A DNA stretch of 64,000 nucleotides from the NCBI GenBank assembly GCA_948823415.1, contig CAQKRU010000002.1, positions 28,698-92,697 on the forward strand, in the 5' to 3' direction. Below the pieces are notes generated by a model that saw only the letters and a list, made by a program, of their open reading frames with translations, was not told the origin of the DNA and made no database searches. The position numbers and the translations under genes are program-made. The stretch is from an uncultured Eubacteriales bacterium. Lineage in GTDB: Bacteria; Bacillota; Clostridia; Oscillospirales; Acutalibacteraceae. Below are positions 1 through 8,390 of the stretch, piece after piece. The number at the start of each line of letters is the position of its first letter. The stretch's first letter is position 1.

Positions 1-1181
1 TTAATTGAGAAGCCGTAAATAGAATTGCAATTTGACAAGGAAGTTACGTCACAAAATTTATTTCCCGACAAAATGAAGCTTTTGCCCGGTGTGTTAGGAC
101 CTAAAGTTAAATTTTCGTGCGGCATCATACAACCAATGCGAGGGACGGAGGAATCAGCCGCTTGCTCCATTTGCGCGATTATAGCATATTTGCCTCTGTT
201 TAACTGGACTTTATTTTGAAGTGAAAACGTAAAGTACCCATCGTATGGGACGCATCCACTGTATAAATGCTGCCAAGTTGATCTATCGCTGTTAGGAGAT
301 CCATCACCCAACACAGGAGCAAGGTGTAATGAGATTGGTGCATCAGGAGAACTGCTATTTACCATAACAGATTCAAGTTCTTCGTTGCCTTCAAAGTCAA
401 ACATGTTAGCAACAGCAAAATTTTTATCACGATAAAAGCCGGTAACACCGTATTCGTCGTGTTGATATCTTTTTAAGTTATCATCGAAGGCCCTCACGTC
501 CGTTATGCATACAACTTCTATAAATTGGGTTGAATATGGAATCCAGACATAATTGTTTGGATTTTTTAAACTATCTTTTACAAGCCAACTTTGCTTTGAA
601 TCGTCCCACCCCACAATTGACACGGCGTGGTTAATTGTATCATTCACAATAAATATAGCAGCAACAGCGCCATATTCTGCAACAGCCGCTTTAATAGAGT
701 CAATGTCTTTGTTAACATTCTCGATACCGTCAACAAAAAACAAAGGTTGAATATTTAATAAATTTCGTCTAAACCCAATATTGTTATAGTTATAAGGGCA
801 GTCACGTTCAGAAATTGGGCTTAAACCCGCGGTAAGGCAAGCAAGTGCGGCCACAAAATTTCCGTTATGTTTTAAATTGTTCCAACCATAATCAGAAGGA
901 TTATGACTACATAAGTTAGCCATTTGTTGTTCCGATAGGCTCCCCGTGTATAAACCATACTTTTTGAGATACGTTTCCAAAGCTGCGATAACAGCAAAAG
1001 CCCAACAAGTGCCGTTTATTTGTTGGTCTTTATTTTTTACGGTTGGAGAAGAGTGTCGCGCAGATAAAATGGGCCCTGGCTTAATGGCTACAGCAGGTAC
1101 ATTTGCGCACACAGACACGCTGGCAACAAGAAACAAAGCCAAAAGTTTTTTAGCCAAAATACCTTTTTTCAAATTTTTCAT
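1..1181 (-). CDS. Exported C1 (papain-like) cysteine peptidase, 3' end outside window
   Basis: Open frame from ATG 1181-1179 (AAAAGGA just upstream) to the left edge with no stop, so the C-terminus is missing. The N-terminus is a signal peptide: Lys-rich start, hydrophobic AKKLLAFLLVASVSVCA, then a probable cut near VPAVA. The papain active site is visible as QQINGTCWAFA (oxyanion Gln and nucleophile Cys), with the His in INHAVSIVGWDD. The third catalytic position, normally Asn in an NSWG motif, reads WLVKDSLKN, so Asp replaces Asn. The downstream part (VTGFYRDKNFAVANMF and following) resembles the lectin-like domain that follows many clostridial C1 peptidases. Probably a secreted or surface protease; the Asp leaves activity uncertain. 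Transcribed divergently from infC. Confidence 0.85.
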   Translation of the reverse strand, partial: MKNLKKGILAKKLLALFLVASVSVCANVPAVAIKPGPILSARHSSPTVKNKDQQINGTCWAFAVIAALETYLKKYGLYTGSLSEQQMANLCSHNPSDYGWNNLKHNGNFVAALACLTAGLSPISERDCPYNYNNIGFRRNLLNIQPLFFVDGIENVNKDIDSIKAAVAEYGAVAAIFIVNDTINHAVSIVGWDDSKQSWLVKDSLKNPNNYVWIPYSTQFIEVVCITDVRAFDDNLKRYQHDEYGVTGFYRDKNFAVANMFDFEGNEELESVMVNSSSPDAPISLHLAPVLGDGSPNSDRSTWQHLYSGCVPYDGYFTFSLQNKVQLNRGKYAIIAQMEQAADSSVPRIGCMMPHENLTLGPNTPGKSFILSGNKFCDVTSLSNCNSIYGFSI

Positions 1182-1207
1182 TCCTTTTCTTTTTGTTTGA
1201 TGTATAT

Positions 1208-1216
1208 ATTATATCA
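1208..1216 (-). promoter_or_regulatory. Extended -10 promoter of the C1 peptidase
   Basis: Read on the minus strand this is TGATATAAT, a TGn extended -10 box 27 bp upstream of the peptidase ATG. No convincing -35 hexamer lies 16-18 bp further upstream, which is tolerated for extended -10 promoters. Confidence 0.5.
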
Positions 1217-1287
1217 CAAAAATTTTAGCTATAGTTTCTATAAAAGAAAAATACAAAAATTTTTTCAAATATTTGTGAAAAATCACC

Positions 1288-1316
1288 TTGACTTTTTTGA
1301 AGAGGTCTGGTATAAT
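1288..1316 (+). promoter_or_regulatory. Sigma-A-type promoter of infC-rpmI-rplT
   Basis: TTGACT at 1288-1293 and TATAAT at 1311-1316 with a 17-bp spacer. Transcription would start near 1323, leaving a leader of about 205 nt before the infC start. Confidence 0.85.
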
Positions 1317-1322
1317 CTGTGT

Positions 1323-1527
1323 AAATAAAGTAGAGTAGTTTTACTTTCACCTATTTGGCAGGGCTGTGGGCTTTGTTATGCGGCGGCAGACGGCACTTGC
1401 ATAGGTCAATATTATTTATGGTTATTTGGTTTGATATTGATTTATACGCACGGGTGGGAGTTTTCTGTCTGTGCTTTGTGTTTTATATTTATTTTTTATC
1501 GTTACTTTGTGTGGAGGTGCATTTGAC
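1323..1527 (+). promoter_or_regulatory. Long 5' leader of the infC operon
   Basis: About 205 nt lie between the expected transcription start and the infC start codon with no convincing gene. The operon encodes L20, and in Bacillota this operon is commonly autoregulated by L20 binding its leader, so a control element is plausible. I could not assign specific pairings by eye. The last part (1513-1518) is the GGAGGT Shine-Dalgarno of infC. Confidence 0.4.
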
Positions 1528-2046
1528 ATTAGCAGTAAGGGACTTCAAATTAACGAAGAGATTCGTGATAAAGAACTAAGACTTATCGATTCGGACGGGA
1601 GTCAGCTGGGGGTTGTCTCTCTTAGCCAGGCTTTGAACCTTGCTTCGGAGAAAAATCTCGACTTGGTTAAGATTGCTCCACAGGCGAAACCCGTTGTTTG
1701 CAAAATTATGGATTACGGTAAGTATCGGTTTGAGCAGGCTAAACGCGAAAAAGAATCTAAGAAAAATCAGCGAATTATGACTTTGAAGGAGATTCGGCTT
1801 TCTTTAAATATTGATACTCACGATTTTAACACTAAACTTAAACACGCTTCTAAATTTATTAGCGGCGGCAATAAGGTTAAGGTGTCTATCCGATTTAGAG
1901 GGCGCGAAATGGGTCACCCGGAGCTTGGGATTGACATTATGAACAAGTTTGCGCAAGAATGTTCGGAGTTTGCAAACGTGGAAAAGCCGGCAAAACTTGA
2001 TGGTCGTAACATGTTAATGTTCCTTGCACCTAAACCTAGCAAGTAA
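1528..2046 (+). CDS. infC: Translation initiation factor IF-3, with AUU start
   Basis: IF-3 binds the 30S subunit and checks start-codon pairing. The conserved N-terminal stretch INEEIRDKELRLI is followed by the linker and the C-terminal domain (IRLSLNIDTHDF, KVKVSIRFRGREMGH). No ATG, GTG or TTG lies in frame at a suitable distance: the ATG at 1471 would add a hydrophobic, atypical N-terminus. The Shine-Dalgarno GGAGGT (1513-1518) sits 9 nt before an in-frame ATT at 1528. infC genes of other bacteria use AUU as an autoregulatory start, so I place the start there, giving 172 residues. First gene of infC-rpmI-rplT. Confidence 0.9.
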   Translation: MSSKGLQINEEIRDKELRLIDSDGSQLGVVSLSQALNLASEKNLDLVKIAPQAKPVVCKIMDYGKYRFEQAKREKESKKNQRIMTLKEIRLSLNIDTHDFNTKLKHASKFISGGNKVKVSIRFRGREMGHPELGIDIMNKFAQECSEFANVEKPAKLDGRNMLMFLAPKPSK

Positions 2047-2074
2047 CATCAAATTTTTAAGGAGGAACTTGAAT

Positions 2075-2272
2075 ATGCCTAAGTTGAAAACACATAGTGG
2101 AGCTAAAAAACGTTTTAAATTATCTAAAACTGGCAAGGTTATTAGGGCTCATGCGAATAAATCTCATATTTTAAACAAAAAGTCGACTAAACGTAAGAGG
2201 GGTTTGCGAAAGACCACTGTTGCGGATAAGACGAATGTTGTTGCAATAAAAAAGTTGATTCCTTATAAATAA
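2075..2272 (+). CDS. rpmI: Ribosomal protein bL35
   Basis: Protein of 65 residues, MPKLKTHSGAKKRFK at the N-terminus and IKKLIPYK at the C-terminus, the standard L35 pattern and length. AAGGAGGA at 2059-2066 sets the ATG at 2075; an upstream in-frame ATG at 2024 overlaps infC and has no ribosome site. Part of the large subunit, between infC and rplT as in most bacteria. Confidence 0.97.
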   Translation: MPKLKTHSGAKKRFKLSKTGKVIRAHANKSHILNKKSTKRKRGLRKTTVADKTNVVAIKKLIPYK

Positions 2273-2314
2273 ATTTATTTTTTAGATTCATTATTATAAC
2301 GGAGGTAATATAAA

Positions 2315-2668
2315 ATGGCTCGTGTAAAGGGTGCCTTGGCTACTCGCAAGAGGAGAAAAAAGGTTTTAAAACTAGCTAAAGGATATTGGGGCGCTAAAAG
2401 TAAGCACTTTAAAATGGCTAAAGAAGCTGTTATGAAGTCTGGAAATTACGCATATATTGGCCGCCGGCAGAAGAAACGCGACTTTCGTCGCTTGTGGATT
2501 ACGCGTATAAATGCGGCTTGTAGAATGAACGGAATGACTTATTCTGCCTTTATTAATGGCCTTAAGAAGGCTGGCATTAATTTGAATAGAAAGATGTTAT
2601 CTGAAATTGCAATTGCTGATGAGAATTCTTTTAAAGAGCTTGTAAATCAGGCAAAAGCTGCACTTTAA
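2315..2668 (+). CDS. rplT: Ribosomal protein bL20
   Basis: 117 residues with the L20 hallmarks: MARVKGALATRKRRKK, then a long basic helix and GRRQKKRDFRRLWITRI, ending KAAL. L20 is needed early in 50S assembly and in Bacillota it represses its own operon by binding the leader mRNA. The ribosome site GGAGG lies before the ATG. A hairpin terminator follows at 2683, closing the operon. Confidence 0.97.
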   Translation: MARVKGALATRKRRKKVLKLAKGYWGAKSKHFKMAKEAVMKSGNYAYIGRRQKKRDFRRLWITRINAACRMNGMTYSAFINGLKKAGINLNRKMLSEIAIADENSFKELVNQAKAAL

Positions 2669-2682
2669 TATATGCTTTTTGG

Positions 2683-2722
2683 ATGCGCTCTGGAGGGTGA
2701 CCTCTTTTGAGCGCATATTTTT
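2683..2722 (+). terminator. Rho-independent terminator after rplT
   Basis: Arms ATGCGCTC (2683-2690) and GAGCGCAT (2709-2716), a second short pairing GAGG/CCTC in the loop, and a following ATTTTTG tract. Confidence 0.8.
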
Positions 2723-2797
2723 GTATGTTTGATTGTTGGGCTTGTTTGTGTGCAAGGGTGCGCGGCTGAAAGTGCGAATGAGGCGGTGAAGAAGTTT

Positions 2798-3601
2798 TTG
2801 AGTTTTGATATTGTTAGCAGGGAGAACGCTAAAATTAAATATGTAAGAAAGCTTGTGATTAATGATAATTTTCGCAAGAGGGAGCGGTGCTTTGCTGCAG
2901 AGGGGCTTCGGTTATGTTATGACGCCTTTTTGAGTGGCGTTTTGATCGATGAGATTTATTATACTGACGAAGCGGCGCAGAAATTCTCGGAGAAAATCGG
3001 TGAGCTTATTAATTATGCTGGACGGGCTTATTGCGTTCCTGCTGACATTTTAAGGGAGATTTCGGATACCAAGACTCCGCAGGGCGTGGTGTGCGTGTGC
3101 GAAAAACTTGACAAACTGTTTAGCTTGAATACAATAAGTAGTGTGAATAAAATTATTATCCTTGAGGATATTCAGGACCCGCGGAATTTGGGGACTATTT
3201 TGCGAACGGCCGAGGCTTTGGGGTTGGGCTTTGTTGTGATGTCTAAGGGCTGCTGTGATGTTTATAATCCTAAAGCTTTGCGAGGCAGCATGGGAGCGGC
3301 TTTTCGGGTTAGGACATTTTTTGCTGACAAAATTTGCGATGCCATAGAAAGCCTGAAAGAGAGCGACTTTAAGGTCTTGGCGGCAGTGCCGGATGAATCT
3401 GCAAGTTTGATTACGGACGTAAATTTAAGCGGGCGGACTGCTATTGCGATTGGGAACGAAGGTAACGGGCTTACTCGCAGGGTTGTGGACGTTTGCGACC
3501 AGGTGGTTACTATCCCGATGCACGGTAGGGCGGAGTCTTTGAACGCCGCTATTGCTGCGGGGATCTTGATGTGGGAAATGATGCGTGAAGTTGGGGGGTA
3601 G
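2798..3601 (+). CDS. TrmH/SpoU-family RNA 2'-O-methyltransferase
   Basis: SPOUT methyltransferase using S-adenosylmethionine to methylate ribose 2'-OH in rRNA or tRNA. The N-terminal substrate-binding part begins FDIVSRENAKIKYVRKL, and the three SpoU motifs are present: EDIQDPRNLGTILRTAEA, AIAIGNEGNGL and IPMHGRAESLNAAIAAGI. The frame is open from 2729, but the first ~23 residues are unlike the family, so I use TTG 2798 (267 residues, the family's usual size). GTG 2786 and TTG 2729 are alternatives, and none has an ideally spaced ribosome site. dprA follows after 3 nt, so co-transcription is likely. The specific RNA target cannot be told from sequence. Confidence 0.85.
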   Translation: MSFDIVSRENAKIKYVRKLVINDNFRKRERCFAAEGLRLCYDAFLSGVLIDEIYYTDEAAQKFSEKIGELINYAGRAYCVPADILREISDTKTPQGVVCVCEKLDKLFSLNTISSVNKIIILEDIQDPRNLGTILRTAEALGLGFVVMSKGCCDVYNPKALRGSMGAAFRVRTFFADKICDAIESLKESDFKVLAAVPDESASLITDVNLSGRTAIAIGNEGNGLTRRVVDVCDQVVTIPMHGRAESLNAAIAAGILMWEMMREVGG

Positions 3602-3604
3602 AAT

Positions 3605-4807
3605 TTGGCTATGGACCTTAAGTTTAACGAAGCTTATTGGATTGCGATTGTGGATGCTTTGGGGTTTGGGAATAGCCGGATTAATAATATTTTAGAGCAT
3701 TACAAGGACGCTAAGAGCTTTTTCGACGCTGGCCTTGACAGTTGGAGGCTTTGTGGCTTTTTGAGCGCCAAGAATATTGAAAAGCTGCGGGCTATGAGCT
3801 TGAACAAGGCCTATAAGGTGATTGAAAAGTGCGAGAACTTGGGTTATGGGATTGTTACGATCGAGAATCCGCAGTATCCCGACAAACTTAAGAATATCGG
3901 GAATCCGCCGGGAGTGCTCTATGTTAAGGGGCGGCTGCCCAGTTTTGACGACAGTTTGTGCATATCCATTGTTGGCACGCGGAGTTCTTCGGCTTATGGC
4001 AATAAAATTTCGTTCGAGATGGGCTATAAACTGGCGAAGGCTGGGGCTATTGTTATAAGCGGAGGAGCTATTGGGATCGATTGCCTGGCGCAGAAGGGCG
4101 CTCTGCAGGCGCGCGGCAAGGCTATTGCGGTTTTGGGATGCGGCATTAACTTTAATTATTTGATGGCGAACAAAAGTTTGAGAGACGCTATTGCGCAGAG
4201 TGGAGCGCTTATTTCGGAATATCCGCCGGATTATCGGTGTTTTTCTTGGACGTTTCCGATGAGGAACCGCGTGATATCTGGAATGTCAGATGGTGTTTTG
4301 GTGGTGGAAGCGGGCGAAAAAAGCGGATCGCTTATCACGGCGAAAATGGCTTTGGAGCAAGGTAGAGACTTGTTCGCGGTGCCTGGTAATATCAATAGCA
4401 GTGTTTCTGACGGGACTAATAAGCTGATCAAAATCTGCGCAAAGCCCGTTATGCGCGTTGAAGACATTTTGGAAGAGTATTATCACTTGTACCCGGGGCT
4501 ACGGCGGGTGTCGGACGTGAACGTGCCGGCTGCGCACGTTGCAAAAGAGCCGAGTGCGCGAGATGAAGGTGATAAGAATAAACCTGATTTTAAGGTGTCT
4601 AATGGGCCGTCGAGTCGGGAAGTTTTAGATAGGCTATCTGTCCGAGCCAATGCTGTTTTTGAGATTTTAACGGATAGGCCTATGACTGTTGATGAGCTAT
4701 CGGAACTTGCCGAGCTGAGCGTTCCGGAAGTTTTACAGGCCATTACGGAGCTTGAATTGCATGAGCTTATTCGGCCTCATGCGGGCAAGCGTTATAGCAG
4801 AATATAG
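3605..4807 (+). CDS. dprA: DNA processing protein DprA/Smf
   Basis: DprA binds incoming single-stranded DNA and loads RecA during transformation. 400 residues in three parts: N-terminal SAM-like helical domain (1-100), Rossmann-like core (SIVGTRSSSAYG, GGAIGIDCLAQKGAL, FPMRNRVISG, KSGSLITAKMALEQGRD) and C-terminal winged helix (DRPMTVDELSELAELSVPEV). TTG start at 3605 preceded by a GGGGGG stretch, 3 nt after the methyltransferase stop. dprA-topA-trmFO order is conserved in Bacillota. Other competence genes are not in the window, so natural transformation is only possible, not shown. Confidence 0.95.
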   Translation: MAMDLKFNEAYWIAIVDALGFGNSRINNILEHYKDAKSFFDAGLDSWRLCGFLSAKNIEKLRAMSLNKAYKVIEKCENLGYGIVTIENPQYPDKLKNIGNPPGVLYVKGRLPSFDDSLCISIVGTRSSSAYGNKISFEMGYKLAKAGAIVISGGAIGIDCLAQKGALQARGKAIAVLGCGINFNYLMANKSLRDAIAQSGALISEYPPDYRCFSWTFPMRNRVISGMSDGVLVVEAGEKSGSLITAKMALEQGRDLFAVPGNINSSVSDGTNKLIKICAKPVMRVEDILEEYYHLYPGLRRVSDVNVPAAHVAKEPSARDEGDKNKPDFKVSNGPSSREVLDRLSVRANAVFEILTDRPMTVDELSELAELSVPEVLQAITELELHELIRPHAGKRYSRI

Positions 4808-4836
4808 ATTTAATCGAGATTGAGGTGACTTTTGCT

Positions 4837-7071
4837 GTGTCTAATTTGTTGATTGTGGAGTCTCCGGCCAAGGCGAAGACTATAAAAAAATATCTTGGCC
4901 CCGGGTACGAGGTCGTGGCGTCTATGGGCCACGTGCGCGACTTGCCGGCCAACAAGCTGAATGTGGACATCCGGCACGATTTTAAGCCAAATTACGAGAT
5001 CATCAAGGGGAAGGAGGACTTGGTCAAGGAGCTCGTGACTCTGGCCAAGAAGAATAAAAAAGTCTTTTTGGCGACTGACCCCGACCGCGAAGGAGAGGCG
5101 ATCTCATGGCATTTGGCGTATATTTTGAAATTGAACCCTGGCGAGAAAAACCGCGTTACATTTAACGAGATAACGAAGTCTGGCGTAACGAAGGGGATGG
5201 AGGAGCCGAGGGCTATTGATCTTGACCTTGTGAACGCGCAGCAGGCGAGGCGGGTTTTGGACCGAATTGTGGGCTATAAGTTGAGTCCGTTTTTGTCTGG
5301 CAAGATCAGAAAAGGGCTTTCTGCCGGCAGGGTGCAGAGCGTGGCGTTGCGGATAATTGTTGACCGGGAGAACGAGATTCAGGCTTTTGTGCCTGTGGAA
5401 TACTGGACCATCGATGCAAAATTTGCGGCAAAGGGTGTAAAGAAGACGTTTTTGGCCTCTTTGCACGCAGATAAAAATGGAAAACTCGAGATAAAAAATG
5501 AGAAACAGGCCAAGCAAATTTTAAAAGACCTCGAAAATGCCGTTTATACCGTTGTGAGCACCAAGAAGGGGACGAAAAAGCGCTCGCCGGCGCCACCTTT
5601 TATTACTTCTACTTTGCAGCAGGACGCCTCGCGAAAACTGGGCTTTCAGGCAAAACGGACGATGAAAGTCGCGCAGGAGCTGTACGAAGGTGTTGAGGTC
5701 GAGGGGCAGGGCGCCGTGGGACTTATCACTTACATGAGGACGGACTCTTTGCGGATTTCTGACGATGCGGCCGATGCGGCGAAGAAGTACATTGAATCGA
5801 CGTGGGGCGAGAAATATCTTCCGCCTAAACGGAGAGTCTTTAAGACAAAGGCCAATGCTCAGGACGGGCACGAGGCTATTCGGCCCACTATGCCCGAACT
5901 GTCGCCAGCCAAAGTCAAGAGCTCTTTGAGCACGGATCAGTTTAAGCTTTATAAGCTCATTTGGGAGCGCTTTGTGGCAAGCCAGATGGCTGACTGCTTG
6001 ATGAACACTACTCGCGTGGAGATTGAGGCGAACGGGTACATTTTTAAGGCTTCCGGTTTCACCGTGGCTTTTAACGGATTCACCGCGCTTTATCAGGAGA
6101 GCAAGGACGAGGAAGAGGAAAAGGCCAAGGAGCTGCCTGTTTTGGAAAAGGGCACGGTTTTGAACTTGAAGGAATTGCTGGATGCTCAGCATTTTACACA
6201 GCCTCCTGCCCGATATACCGAGGCTTCTTTGATTAAGGCTTTGGAGGAAAACGGAATCGGACGGCCTTCTACTTATGCTGCGACGATATCCACCATAACG
6301 GGGCGAGAGTACGTTAAGCGCGAGAGTAAGGCTTTGATTCCTACTGAGCTCGGTGAAGTTGTGACTAAGCTGATGAAGGAGCGGTTTTCGGACATTGTTG
6401 ATATCAAGTTTACCGCTAAGATGGAGAGCGACCTTGATACTGTTGAGTCTGGCAAAGAGGAATGGACGCAGATTTTATCGGACTTCTACGGCGGTTTTAA
6501 TGAGAATCTGAAAAAAGCTAAAGAAGAAATGAAAAACGTGAAGATCCGCTTAAAAGAGGACGAGACGGACCTTGTTTGCGACAAATGCGGCAGAAAAATG
6601 GTGGTTAAGGTGAGCCGCTATGGTAAGTTTATTGCCTGCTCGGGGTACCCGGAGTGCAAGAATATTGTTAGAAATGTCAACAAAGACGGCGAGGTTGAGC
6701 CTAAGGCTGAGCCGGAAGAGTCGGATGTGATTTGCGAAAAGTGCGGTCGCAATATGGTGATTAAGACTGGCAGATACGGCAAATTCTTGGCCTGCCCGGG
6801 GTATCCGGAGTGCAAGAACATTAAAGGGATAGACGTTACTGTGGGTGTGCCGTGCCCCAAGTGCGGTGGAGATATTGTGGAGCGCAAAACCAAGCGTGGG
6901 CGCACGTTTTACGGATGCAGCAATTATCCGAAGTGCGATTTTGTCTCGAACGACAGGCCTATGGAAGAGAAATGCCCGAAGTGCGGGAAGAATTTGTTCA
7001 AGAAAAACGGCAAAAAGAAGAAAATTTATTGCATGACGGAAAATTGCGGGTATGAGGAATTAGAAGAATAA
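4837..7071 (+). CDS. topA: DNA topoisomerase I
   Basis: Type IA topoisomerase that relaxes negative supercoils. The TOPRIM domain starts NLLIVESPAKAKTIKKYLG and contains ATDPDREGEAI; the catalytic tyrosine is Tyr299 in GLITYMRTDS. Four C-terminal zinc-ribbon modules follow (CDKCGRKM, CEKCGRNM, CPKCGGDI, CPKCGKNL), the last with a CMTENCGY ending. I choose GTG 4837: the Shine-Dalgarno GAGGTGA (4822-4828) lies 8 nt upstream, whereas a GTG at 4825 would overlap it. 744 residues. The stop overlaps the trmFO ATG (TAATG), implying translational coupling. Confidence 0.97.
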   Translation: MSNLLIVESPAKAKTIKKYLGPGYEVVASMGHVRDLPANKLNVDIRHDFKPNYEIIKGKEDLVKELVTLAKKNKKVFLATDPDREGEAISWHLAYILKLNPGEKNRVTFNEITKSGVTKGMEEPRAIDLDLVNAQQARRVLDRIVGYKLSPFLSGKIRKGLSAGRVQSVALRIIVDRENEIQAFVPVEYWTIDAKFAAKGVKKTFLASLHADKNGKLEIKNEKQAKQILKDLENAVYTVVSTKKGTKKRSPAPPFITSTLQQDASRKLGFQAKRTMKVAQELYEGVEVEGQGAVGLITYMRTDSLRISDDAADAAKKYIESTWGEKYLPPKRRVFKTKANAQDGHEAIRPTMPELSPAKVKSSLSTDQFKLYKLIWERFVASQMADCLMNTTRVEIEANGYIFKASGFTVAFNGFTALYQESKDEEEEKAKELPVLEKGTVLNLKELLDAQHFTQPPARYTEASLIKALEENGIGRPSTYAATISTITGREYVKRESKALIPTELGEVVTKLMKERFSDIVDIKFTAKMESDLDTVESGKEEWTQILSDFYGGFNENLKKAKEEMKNVKIRLKEDETDLVCDKCGRKMVVKVSRYGKFIACSGYPECKNIVRNVNKDGEVEPKAEPEESDVICEKCGRNMVIKTGRYGKFLACPGYPECKNIKGIDVTVGVPCPKCGGDIVERKTKRGRTFYGCSNYPKCDFVSNDRPMEEKCPKCGKNLFKKNGKKKKIYCMTENCGYEELEE

Positions 7072-8390
7072 TGAGCATAAATGTGATTGGAGCGGGGCTT
7101 GCGGGTTGCGAGGCGGCTTGGCGGATTGCTGAAAGTGGCGTGGGAGTTAATCTTTTTGAGATGAAGCCCTCTAAGTTTACGCCCGCGCACAAGAACGCGA
7201 ATTTTGCTGAGCTGGTCTGTTCGAATTCTTTGAAGGCAGAGCGAACTTCTAGCGCGGCCGGGCTTTTAAAGGCGGAGATGAGCATTTTGGGGTCGCTATT
7301 ATTGCAGTGCGCTAAGGAGTGCAGGGTGCCGGCGGGCGGAGCTTTGGCGGTGGACAGAGACAAATTTTCTGCCATGGTTACGGCGAAGATTCGGGCCCAC
7401 CCTTTGATAAAGGTCGTCGAAAAGGAAGTTACGGCTTTGCCGCAGGATGGGGTCACGATTGTTGCGACGGGACCTTTGACGAGTGAGGGACTGTCGAGAA
7501 CCATTGTTGACATGTGTGGCGGGGCGCTGAGCTTTTTCGACGCTGCTGCGCCGATTATAACCGCCGAGAGCGTTGATATGGGCCACGCGTTTTTGGCTTC
7601 TCGCTATGGCAAGGGAGATGACGCCGCTTATATAAATTGTCCGTTGAACAAAGCCGAATACGAAGCCTTTTATAATGAGTTGATTACGGCGCAAAGAGCT
7701 GAAATGCACGACGTGGACGTGCAGGACCCGAAGGTTTATGAGGGCTGCATGCCGGTTGAGGTTATGGCGCAGAGGGGCGAAGACACTTTGCGGTTTGGGC
7801 CGATGAAGCCGGTTGGGTTGCGCGACCCTAAGACGGGGCATAGGCCGTGGGCCGTTTTGCAGCTGCGTATGGAGAACGCTGAAGGCACGCTTTACAACCT
7901 GGTGGGATTCCAGACGAATCTTAAGTTTGGTGAGCAGAAGCGAGTTTTTTCTCTTATTCCGGCGCTCAAAAATGCAGAGTTTATGCGATATGGCGTTATG
8001 CATCGCAATACTTTTATTGATTCGCCGAGGGTTTTGAGCTCTGATTTTAGCTTGAAGGACAATTCTAACATATTCTTTGCGGGGCAGATTACCGGGGTGG
8101 AAGGCTATATGGAGTCGGCCGCAACTGGCATAATGGCCGGGATTAATGCGGTTAATTGGTTGAAGAACAGGCCCAGCGTGACTTTGCCGTGCGAGACCAT
8201 GATTGGCGCTTTGAGCCGGTATGTGAGCGCTGGTGGGCAGAATGAATTTCAGCCGATGGGTGCAAACTTTGGGATTTTGCCGGCTTTGGAGACTCACATT
8301 AAAGACAAAAAGGCTCGATATGAGGCTTTTGCCAATAGATCTATTAAAATTTTGAGGGAGAGTTGTGGTAGTTATGAAAATAATAGTTGA
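7071..8390 (+). CDS. trmFO: Methylenetetrahydrofolate-tRNA-(uracil-5-)-methyltransferase
   Basis: Folate- and FAD-dependent enzyme making 5-methyluridine at position 54 of tRNA. 439 residues; the FAD-binding GAGLAGCEAAW is at residues 7-17, followed by FEMKP and NANFAELVCSNSLKAE, all hallmark stretches of TrmFO/Gid proteins. C-terminal FAGQITGVEGYMESAATG is the second FAD-contact segment. ATG overlaps the topA stop by one base. Standard neighbour of topA in Bacillota. Confidence 0.96.
   Translation: MSINVIGAGLAGCEAAWRIAESGVGVNLFEMKPSKFTPAHKNANFAELVCSNSLKAERTSSAAGLLKAEMSILGSLLLQCAKECRVPAGGALAVDRDKFSAMVTAKIRAHPLIKVVEKEVTALPQDGVTIVATGPLTSEGLSRTIVDMCGGALSFFDAAAPIITAESVDMGHAFLASRYGKGDDAAYINCPLNKAEYEAFYNELITAQRAEMHDVDVQDPKVYEGCMPVEVMAQRGEDTLRFGPMKPVGLRDPKTGHRPWAVLQLRMENAEGTLYNLVGFQTNLKFGEQKRVFSLIPALKNAEFMRYGVMHRNTFIDSPRVLSSDFSLKDNSNIFFAGQITGVEGYMESAATGIMAGINAVNWLKNRPSVTLPCETMIGALSRYVSAGGQNEFQPMGANFGILPALETHIKDKKARYEAFANRSIKILRESCGSYENNS

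Noticed and set aside
1355..1579. 74-codon frame across the infC leader
   Set aside because: No ribosome site, overlaps infC in another phase, composition like non-coding DNA.
5104..6192. Two long minus-strand frames inside topA
   Set aside because: Shadow frames of a GC-richer core gene with low-complexity translations.
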